Positions 56,090 to 64,000 of a stretch of 64,000 nucleotides of DNA are shown piece by piece. Origin of the DNA: Ditylenchus dipsaci. Taxonomy: Eukaryota; Nematoda; Chromadorea; Rhabditida; Anguinidae. The translations under genes and the position numbers were made by a program. The first letter of the stretch is position 1; the number at the start of each line of letters is the position of its first letter. Location: assembly GCA_004194705.1 (NCBI GenBank), contig SADC01000581.1, forward strand, positions 1-64,000, given 5' to 3'. The notes beneath the pieces were generated by a model that was not told the DNA's origin, did not search any database, and was given only the letters and a program-made list of their open reading frames with translations.

Positions 56090-56357
56090 AATTACCTTGT
56101 AATCTGACGCTACTCGTTTATACCCCTCCCAAAAAAGCTACTCGGTTTTACCCCTCCCAATAATTTTTTATAGGTACCTAAAACCATACTTTTTAATAAA
56201 AAAAGCTGGTATTAGTAATGGTTTGACCCTGAGCCTAAGCCTAAGGGCCAAAGCCTAAGCCGAAGCCTAAGGGCTAAGCCTAATTCCTAAGCCTAAAAAT
56301 TATTGGGAGGGGTAAAACCGAGTAGCTGTTTTCGGGAGGGGTAAAACCGAGTAGCGC
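56090..56357. mobile_element. Inverted-repeat element with telomere-like GCCTAA core
   Basis: TACCCCTCCCAAAAAAGCTA and CTACTCGGTTTTACCCCTCC at the left are matched by two GGGAGGGGTAAAACCGAGTA units at the right. The centre has GAGCCTAAGCCTAAGGGCC, AAGCCTAAGCCGAAGCC and more GCCTAAG units, degenerate forms of the nematode telomere repeat TTAGGC on the other strand. A second copy lies in unit 2 (about 59570-59820). Confidence 0.65.
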
Positions 56358-56413
56358 CTGTAATCTTTTCTAAATGTGACAAAAATATATAAAATGTTTA
56401 TTTTACACTACTT

Positions 56414-57072
56414 TCAATTATATTGAATGGCATCTTTGGCTTTTGCAAAACCCAACCTGCCCTTGCCTATATCATACAGAGTGCAATAGGAATCTATGAA
56501 CGTGTCTCCAAATATCCAGTCGGCATTAAACCCATCAGAATACATGCCAAACACTCCTAAAGCACAATTTCCATCTCCCAGACCAAGCTAAAAATCAAAA
56601 ATTAAAAACGATAAAGACTCAAATATAAAACAGGTATACGTCTAAAACATATTCCGAGGGTGTGATATGGTATTCCAAGCTCTCCATCGTAAATATTATG
56701 TCACTTAGGTTGGATCTATTGTCACATGGGACTACATACATGTCATGGCTGACCGAATATTGAGCGTTTACAGCTGCAATAATTATGTTCACTAAACCAT
56801 GGGGTCCACCTAGAAGAGCTGTGCCCGTGTCCGATATTGCAAAACGTCGCCTCCAGCTTCTGTAGTTGCCTATGCGAAACCTAAAGTAGTGATTGCTTGC
56901 TCTCTCAAAAAATTTCCTATTCATGCTAAACTAGACTTACTCCTGGACCCTGATCTGCCACAGGGATCTGGAGTATAAGGGCACATAGTTCCATTCTGAA
57001 TCACAATTGACCTGATCTTTGCCTCCAAAAGTCACAATCCCGCCACTACCGCCCATAAAATCTGGTCTGCGT
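56414..57072 (-). pseudogene. Duplicated last three exons of the aspartic protease gene
   Basis: Exons 57072-56941, 56880-56640 and 56587-56414 match in length (132, 241 and 174) and reading frame the last three exons of the gene at 59874-62905. They encode the C-terminal lobe including the second catalytic motif AISDTGTALLGGP and the tail GFAKAKDAIQYN. Splice sites are intact. There is no first lobe upstream within the unit, so alone it cannot make a protease. It could serve as an alternative 3' end if transcription of the full gene reads through unit 2, but nothing shows this. Confidence 0.85.
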
Positions 57073-57159
57073 CTAAAAATACTTTGTTAAAATTTTGTAA
57101 AGAAAGCCAGATTAAATGTACTTTTTTCAAACCTATTTTGCTTCACTCACCACGATAAA

Positions 57160-57264
57160 TAGAGGTGTGAATTCGGCCTCGGGAGGGATTTTGGGATCGG
57201 GGTTAAAAAATCATTCGGGATCGGATCCCGATCGGGAGGGATCCCGATCCCATGCACACCTCTA
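57160..57264. mobile_element. hAT-type MITE, 8-bp target duplication
   Basis: Ends TAGAGGTGTG and CACACCTCTA, flanked by ACGATAAA on both sides (57152-57159 and 57265-57272). The interior is built of GGGATCGGGATCCCGATCGG-type palindromic units. The copy in duplication unit 2 is 60622-60727, with the same flanks; the sequence differs in one G run. TAGAGGTGTG ends and 8-bp duplication are typical for hAT. Confidence 0.88.
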
Positions 57265-59873
57265 ACGATAAATATGGAAAAAATATAGTGAGCAGAACAA
57301 ATCATTTTTTTGAGGATAGTGTTTATGGACAAACCTTAGTTTTTGGTTCCCCCTTTAGCTTTTGACATTAAGTGAAAAAAATATATTTAATATTTTTCGC
57401 AACCCAGCCCACAATTAAATTGTTGTAGCTATAAATGAGCTTTTCCGACCGTCTTCTTTGGTTTTATACCCAGTATCATCACAAGGTACTAGTGGTGTCC
57501 TGACCTAGTCTCATTTTTGAGGATAGTGTTTATGGACAAACCTTAGTTTTTGGAACATGCCTCCGGGGTCTATCCGGAGGCTAATTTTATCTAAATATTT
57601 TCCAGACAAAATGTTTGGCTAAACTTCTGGTGCGTTGACTTTCGCCAGTTTTTTGCATTTTCGCATCTTTTGGAAAGGGTAAAGGTGTTAGGGTTGCAGT
57701 GACGAATCCCCCCCCCCCCCCACGGGACTGATCAGGTGAATGAGATAACATCATATTCGTGTTTCTCGACCCCGATTTCATGAGAAAGCAAGCTATTTTT
57801 TTTGGTTCTGAGAAGAAAAAAAAATTCGAACCACAGGGGGGGGGGGTGGGTACCATGGTTTTTTAGTCAAAATTTGAAAATTTTAAATTGGCGCCTTTTG
57901 AATTTAAAAGGGAATAAGGGCTGTATTGGGAGGGAAAGGGAATAAAAGGGGCCACTTTTATGGCAGAACGTCAGAAATTCAAATGTTTGTATTCTTCGAT
58001 TGCCTCACCATGTTTTTCAACTGAGCCGTGGCAAAAAGAGACTCTATATGCATTTTATGGTCAAGAGTACTTCTCGGAATCATGTCTAAGGTAAGTGTGT
58101 GCGCGCATCTCTAACTCTCAAGCCCTCTGCGCCTGCTTCGGGGCGCAGGGGGCTTGAGGGCTAGGAGTTGAGATGCGCACACCCACATACCTTAGACACA
58201 AATCACTCGTAAGTGACTCTGGATGCATGAAAAAGCATGCATACCAGAGTTTATTTATGCGGTAGGCCCCAGTATTCAAAACTATGTTCAACATCTTCTT
58301 GTTAGTGGCCCCTGTGTGATTAGTGGCCCCCTTTTATTCCTCCCCCTCCCAATACAGCGCTTAATCCCTTTAAAATTTAAAAGGCGCCAATTTAAAATTT
58401 TCAAATTCTGACTAAAAAACCATGATTTCTCAGAATTCAAAAAAAAACGCGCGGCTTTCTCATGAAATCGGGGTCGAGAAACACGAATATGAAGTTATCT
58501 CCTCCACCTGATCAGTCCCCGTGGGGGGATTCTGAACTCAAGCCGGTGTTAAGGCGCGTCCCCAATGAGTGCAATGTAGAGTACGATGTAAATTGCAGAA
58601 TTGGCTGAAATTTTCTTCTCGGTCGAACTTTTTCTCTTGTTGGTACCAGTTTGTAGCTGAGATGCAGGGCTACACAATAAACAAAAGTTCAGCCACATGT
58701 CACTGAAAATTTTTTGGTAAAAATGCGTTTATATGCACTCTACATTGCACTCATTTAGTGAGATGTAGAGTGCAAATAAACGCATTTTCATCAAGACTTT
58801 TTCAGCGATATGGCTGGAAAAAATTTTATTGTGTAGCCCTGCATCTCACCTACAAAATGGTACTAACAGAAATGAAAGTTCGGCCGAGAGAAAATTTTAC
58901 AGCCGTTTTTTGCAATTTACATCGCACTCTACATTGCACTCATTGGGGACGCGCCTTAACACCTTTACCCTTTCAAACAAAATTCGGGGTGACTTGCCTG
59001 AGAGCAATCTTCGAAAAGCGGTAAAAACACACTGCCAAAAATACGATGTTGAATTAGGGGGGTGCCAACCTATTAGAGAGAATATGGTAGCTAGGTTTGA
59101 TTATACCATCATTTGTTTCGCAAAATATCTGAGCTTCTTAAAGGACCCTGTCTCTTCCTTATCATAGCAATTTCAAAGGTTTGAATGCGCGCGGGACCAC
59201 ACACATTTTGTCAATAATAATTTCGAATTATTTTTTATTTGCGGTCATTGTTTAGAAAATAAACTTGTAAATTCGTTCAAAATAGAGAACCATTCACTAG
59301 TCGAGCCCAACGCTGCTTGACAATGCCAGACCGGACTACTTATCCGACTTGCACTGCTCCACAACTGTCACTGCCAAAATGTGACTTATTTCGATTACAA
59401 CATAACGTTTAAAATTTAAAATGCAAAAAAAAATTATTCAAAAACATTATTGACAAAGTCCATGTGGTCCCGCGCGTATTCAAACCTTTGAAATTCCCAT
59501 GATAAGGAAGAGACAGGGTCCTTTAAAAGCTAGAAGTCGTGATCTTGACTAATTACCTTGTAATCTGACGCTACTCGTTTATACCCCTCCCAAAAAAGCT
59601 ACTCGGTTTTACCCCTCCCAATAATTTTTTATAGGTACCTAAAACCATACTTTTAATAAAAAAAGCTGGTATTAGTAATGGTTTGACCCTGAGCCTAAGC
59701 CTAAGGGCCAAAGCCTAAGCCGAAGCCTAAGGGCTAAGCCTAATTCCTAAGCCTAAAAATTATTGGGAGGGGTAAAACCGAGTAGCTGTTTTCGGGAGGG
59801 GTAAAACCGAGTAGCGCCTGTAATCTTTTCTAAATGTGACAAAAATATATAAAATGTTTATTTTACACTACTT

Positions 59874-62800
59874 TCAATTATATTGAATGGCATCTTTGGC
59901 TTTTGCAAAACCCAACCTGCCCTTGCCTATATCATACAGAGTGCAATAGGAATCTATGAACGTGTCTCCAAATATCCAGTCGGCATTAAACCCATCAGAA
60001 TACATGCCAAACACTCCTAAAGCACAATTTCCATCTCCCAGACCAAGCTAAAAATCAAAAATTAAAAAACGATAAAGACTCAAATATAAAACAGGTATAC
60101 GTCTAAAACATATTCCGAGGGTGTGATATGGTATTCCAAGCTCTCCATCGTAAATATTATGTCACTTAGGTTGGATCTATTGTCACATGGGACTACATAC
60201 ATGTCATGGCTGACCGAATATTGAGCGTTTACAGCTGCAATAATTATGTTCACTAAACCATGGGGTCCACCTAGAAGAGCTGTGCCCGTGTCCGATATTG
60301 CAAAACGTCGCCTCCAGCTTCTGTAGTTGCCTATGCGAAACCTAAAGTAGTGATTGCTTGCTCTCTCAAAAAATTTCCTATTCATGCTAAACTAGACTTA
60401 CTCCTGGACCCTGATCTGCCACAGGGATCTGGAGTATAAGGGCACATAGTTCCATTCTGAATCACAATTGACCTGATCTTTGCCTCCAAAAGTCACAATC
60501 CCGCCACTACCGCCCATAAAATCTGGTCTGCGTCTAAAAATACTTTGTTAAAATTTTTGTAAAGAAAGCCAGATTAAATGTACTTTTTTCAAACCTATTT
60601 TGCTTCACTCACCACGATAAATAGAGGTGTGAATTCGGCCTCGGGAGGGATTTTGGGATCGGGGTTAAAAAATCATTCGGGATCGGGATCCCGATCGGGA
60701 GGGATCCCGATCCCATGCACACCTCTAACGATAAATATGGAAAAAATATAGTGAGCAGAACAAATCATAGAACAATCGTCAGAAACAACAACAAGCATTT
60801 TTATTACAAAAAGATGACCAAAAATAGTCAAAACTCGTATATACGGCACTTTCGGCTCTATCCTAGAAGAGGACGTTTTTTTTTTGCCTTGGTCCCCCCC
60901 GTTGTTTTTTCGTCATTTTGCCTTTGTTTCCATTTTTATTCTTTGGTCATTTTGTTGTTGTTCCAAAAAATTGCTGTAACTACCCTTGCAAACAACAAGT
61001 TTAGGCTTAGCCCTTAGGCTTCGGGGTAGGTCAGCGTACGGAAGTTGTGACTAATGAAGAGTTTGCGCACACTTCATTAGTCACAACTTCCGTACGCTGG
61101 CCTATCCCGAAGCCTAAGGGCTAAGCCTAAACTTGTTGTTTGCAAGGGTAGTTACAGCAATTTTTTGGAACAACAACAAAATGACCAAAGAATAAAAATG
61201 GAAACAAAGGCAAAATGACGAAAAAACAACGGGGGGACCAAGGCAAAAAAAAAGCGTCCTCTTCTAGGATAGAGCCGCACTTTCTCAAGTTCGTTCCCGC
61301 CTAGGGTTCGACATTTTGTTTATCTCGATTTTTGAAATGTTTTGCCAAATTTAGTTCACCAGCATAGTCTGAAAAATCACACGGTCCCAAATTTGCTGAT
61401 TGTTTTTTCCAAATAATTTTATGTTTACACAAAGATCCTCGACCCTTGATTAACCATCACCTAATTTTATTAAAAAAAATAATAGCGGTTAATTGAAGGT
61501 TTTCTGCTCACCTATCAATCCAGACAGTAAACAGTGGTTCATCCAGCTGTCTGAGCATGTTATGCACAGGTGGGTTGATCTTGTATTCAGCTATAGAGGG
61601 CCATGCTAGGCCGAGTACGCCATCCACTGGTTGGTAGCCTAGCACATCAGCAATCGAGTCAGCTAATCCGAATGTTTGATTCTCAAAGTAAAGACTTCCA
61701 AACTAAATTCCAAGGGTTAGATCGCATGAAATAAAGTTAATTATACACTAATATAGTCCTGTACATATCTTCCCGTTGTTCTCCCTTTTCCATAGCGAAT
61801 GGAAAACCTCCTGCCTTGTCCATCTTCTCTGAAGGTGGTGGACTGCCTTTAAGATAGTTAAGTTTGATTTATTTTTGTGATCGTAAAGTTACTCGGGATA
61901 AAAATGTCTTTTGGTATGTTTATTAACAAGGTTGCCTCCACTGCATGCTTCACTCTTGCATTTACTGTGTTCTATCACCCAGAAATCAGAGCTGCCTGTG
62001 TCCTATAATTTAAATTACTCATTTAGCTACCTTACTCTAGACAAGTGCTGGTCAAGTCTTGAAACCCCGCCGAAGCTAGAACGAAAAATAAAACAATCGC
62101 ACCCGGAGCAGACATGGAGCCAGAAATAGGATAAAATATTGAAGAATTCACATTTAGATAGGTGACAAAATAAAAAAAGTGTGAGTAGTTCGAATCAAAA
62201 GCTTGCAAAAGTTAGTTATTTGGCTAAATTTGGATGATTATTTTTCAAAACGTATTTTTGCTTTTGACTGTCTTTATTTCATCACAATACCAAAAAATAT
62301 CAAACACTTTAAACGCTTTTTCTTAGGTTGACTTACGGCCGCCAGTTGACTACAGCATTTGAAAAGTAAGCGAAAACTAGCCAAACGCTTATCCAGAAAA
62401 TTTCATTTTTTGAATAAAATTTCGCAATTTTTTTAAATTGCTCGAGATTCATCAAAAAGATGAATTGGTGGTTTCGGGGTTTTTTGTGAAAAACACGAAA
62501 AGCATTTGTTATTTTATTTTTACAAAAAAAATCTTAGGATCACAATTTTTCGGTCACTGGAGAGGTTTGACCAGCACTGACCAATACTCTAGGTCTTACC
62601 AAGGCCATTGTAAAAGGTTGAGCTTAAAACATTCAGATAAATATTTTATCAAAATCAAATTTGATTTACGAGGATTTCCCAGTGTTATATTGGCCAAATA
62701 AAAGCCATCATAATAATCCAAAAAAGGTTGGATCCAACTGCCAAATTCTGTCTGTATTTGTCAACTACAGAAGTCCACTTGTTTGTTGGATCAGTCTGGT

Positions 62801-62905
62801 TCTGAGCGATCCAGAAGACTTGATTGGCATTTGCATAATAATTCCATCTGCCCATTCCAAACTTAACCGAAAAACCAATAATAGGTAATAAAATTTTCTT
62901 GGCAT
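59874..62905 (-). CDS. Aspartic protease (pepsin/cathepsin D family A1), catalytic residues intact
   Basis: Exons on the minus strand: 62905-62769, one or more not resolved, 62002-61893, 61846-61747, 61702-61512, 60533-60402, 60341-60101, 60047-59874. The first begins with ATG directly after GTTTTAG (a possible spliced-leader site) and gives a hydrophobic signal MPRKFYYLLLVFRLSLEW and a pepsin-type propeptide IIMQMPIKSSGSLRTRLIQQ. Then come DTGSSDFWVIEHSKCKSEAC, the flap FSIRYGKGRTTG, VDGVLGLAWPSIAE, PPVHNMLRQLDEPLFTVWID, IVTFGGKDQVNCD, the second site AISDTGTALLGGP and WIFGDTFIDSYCTLYDIGKG. Phases agree at all listed junctions. A short stretch before DTGSS (the usual IGTPxQ) is not clearly found. 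It should be a secreted or lysosomal endopeptidase. One intron (61511-60534) holds a 437-base palindrome. AATAAA follows the stop. Confidence 0.92.
60846..61282. repeat. Near-perfect palindrome, arms about 205 bp, in a protease intron
   Basis: TCCTAGAAGAGGACG...CCTTGGTCCCCCCCGTTGTT on the left and the complement on the right. Arms include GTTTAGGCTTAGCCCTTAGG (TTAGGC-like) and GGAAGTTGTGACTAATGAAG, with a centre GAGTTTGCGCACA. It lies in the intron between exons 61702-61512 and 60533-60402. Confidence 0.85.
62003..62768 (-). other. Unresolved intron/exon stretch of the aspartic protease
   Basis: It lies between the propeptide exon and the exon starting with DTGSS, where the mature N-terminus should be. 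A candidate, SFGGVSRLDQHLSR (minus, about 62098-62055), would abut DTGSS in phase after TTCTAG and before GTAAGG, but it is a poor match to the expected IGTPPQ motif. A different frame there reads as a signal-like MSAPGAIVLFFVLASAGFQ, probably chance. Repeat-like DNA fills 62420-62700. Confidence 0.35.
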
Positions 62906-63260
62906 CTAAAACATTTTTCGACTTTTTCAAATTTGTCATTGATGACAATCGTCATAAGGTCCAGCACTATTTTATCAATTTTCAAGAAGTAAACATCTTT
63001 TGACAACTCCGAAAAATCAAAACAAAAATCTATAAAATGAATAAGCACGGAATATTAATAGCTTTTTTACATTTTTATTGAAGCCAAATGAAAAATTGAT
63101 AAGAAATTAGTTAAGAAACACTGTTTTCTTAAATACATTCTGTTAAAGGCAATTTTTTTCTCTTGTTGTAGATATAAAACCGAGATTACCGTATATGTTT
63201 TTCGACAATCAGACATTTGCCCTGACAATTTTAGACTGAAAATCAGCATTTGTTGTAATT

Positions 63261-63367
63261 TTGGTTCTTACGGGTTATCCGCACCACCTTTCTTTTATTT
63301 ACAATTCAGTAATCTTTTTGCCTTTTGAAAAACAGGTGGTGCGGATAACCCGTAAGAACCGTAATTT
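63261..63367. repeat. Hairpin with 30-bp arms
   Basis: TTCTTACGGGTTATCCGCAC and its complement flank about 45 bases. The rest of 62906-63900 shows no gene; short AT-rich repeats only. Confidence 0.7.
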
Positions 63368-63901
63368 TTATGTGAGTCGTCGAAAAAGTCAAATTTTTGT
63401 TGTGTAAAAATATTTTGGCTCTTACGAGACATTTGAAATCAGCATATTTGTAACAAATCAGCTCATTGCGCTTTTTAGCCCCTGCGAGCTATACCGATTA
63501 AAATCTCGAAGATAGACTAATGAATTGCTTAATTTCGAAGGGTTAAAAGTCATCCAGATAGCCTGCCAATTTATAGTGATTTTTGGATAAAGGCCACACG
63601 GTAGATAAACAACATTTTGACTTTGATTTGTAAAAAGCCATAAAAATTCGACTTTAGAGCTCTAAATCGAAAATTTCTAAAAATTTCCTATTTTGGGTAT
63701 AAAAATTTTTTGAGGAGTGCCTTTTCTGAAAAAAATCTAAAAGTTCTGTTTTTAAAATTAGATTGTTGATTCTGTCTAAAATCAGGGACATAGCCAACAA
63801 AATGGTGTTTTTTAAAGTGTTATTAATTCAATTTTTTGAGCGAAAAATGGCTAATTTTGCGTATTCTTTTCTATTTCTACTAACATTTTGTGCATGCAAG
63901 A

Positions 63902-64000
63902 GCTGTTAATGCAGCTGTTTATCAAATTGCACTGCAAAATTCTGGCTCCTTGATAGAAAATGTTTTGTCTTTGGATGGTCAGGATGGAGGAACTGCTGGT
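63902..64000 (+). CDS. Possible exon running off the window end
   Basis: The plus-strand frame AVNAAVYQIALQNSGSLIEN then VLSLDGQDGGTAG is open to the last base, with coding-like composition; an upstream CATGCAAG could be the acceptor. No family recognised. Too short to be sure. Confidence 0.3.

Larger units (their letters stand above)
53888..60770. repeat. Tandem segmental duplication, two units of about 3.4 kb
   Basis: Unit 1 is 53888-57303 and unit 2 is 57345-60770, both beginning GGTTCCCCCTTTAGCTTTTG and ending GAGCAGAACAAATCAT. They differ almost only in lengths of single-base runs. Between them, 57304-57344, are about 41 bases matching an internal part of the unit (54054-54097: TGAGGATAGTGTTTATGGAC, AAACCTTAGTTTTTGG). 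Each unit contains an R1 core, several inverted-repeat elements and the last three exons of the aspartic protease gene. So the first unit is a 5'-truncated copy of that gene. Confidence 0.92.

Noticed and set aside
58758..59167. Open frames of 88 and 112 codons repeated at 55237-55628
   Set aside because: They lie in the arms of an inverted-repeat element with ATGTAGAGTGCAA units, and repeat only because of the segmental duplication.
62685..62948. Minus-strand frame GRWNYYANANQVFWIAQ
   Set aside because: It overlaps, in another frame, the signal peptide and propeptide exon of the aspartic protease (62905-62769), which is a far better reading.

Overview
The window is AT-rich eukaryotic DNA, most likely from a nematode. 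No prokaryotic gene layout is visible. Genes are broken into short exons by introns of about 45-60 bases with nematode-style TTTCAG/TTTTAG acceptors. Two start codons (aspartic protease at 62905, CCDC86 at 25038) lie at or just after an acceptor that has no convincing upstream exon, as expected for spliced-leader acceptors. One locus looks like a nematode serpentine chemoreceptor, and some repeats carry short runs of the nematode telomere unit TTAGGC. Species cannot be named from sequence alone.

Gene content is low and repeat content is very high. Well supported genes are: CCDC86/Cgr1 (minus, 23283-25038); the N-terminal two thirds of DMAP1 (plus, 27295-31346), a subunit of NuA4/TIP60-type chromatin complexes; an aspartic protease with both catalytic motifs (minus, 59874-62905) plus a duplicated copy of its last three exons (56414-57072); and a second aspartic-protease-like gene (plus, 48347-52005) in which both catalytic motifs and the flap are replaced. 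Weaker loci are a 7TM receptor with one frameshift (44654-47071), an HExxH exon (13199-13486), two unidentified exon groups on the plus strand (2973-3108 and 6908-7437) and an orphan 218-residue exon (43217-43871).

Most of the rest is mobile DNA. It includes a MULE-like element with a perfect 9-bp target duplication (2669-4964), a hAT element with a decayed BED/hAT transposase (34255-36764), mariner-type elements (5001-5809, 16097-17084, 25918-26125), several MITE families, tRNA-derived palindromes, a 131-bp satellite (32440-33665) and many long near-perfect inverted repeats. At 36773-41371 lie two tandem copies of a DNA transposon with a SEQ..E..H transposase end. The second copy (39241-41371) carries exons of the USP14 ubiquitin-like domain where the first copy has its transposase core, which looks like gene capture.

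Layout: 1-13 kb, mobile elements and unidentified exons; 13-23 kb, palindromic elements with one HExxH exon; 23-31 kb, CCDC86 and DMAP1 with repeats in their introns; 31-42 kb, satellite, hAT and the capturing transposon; 42-48 kb, orphan exon and receptor; 48-63 kb, the two aspartic-protease loci, the second of which sits on a 3.4-kb tandem duplication; 63-64 kb, a hairpin and a possible exon running off the edge. Several stretches (for example 14282-14939, 15191-16096, 20353-21311, 47651-48346, 52401-53887) show nothing I can identify beyond repeat fragments.
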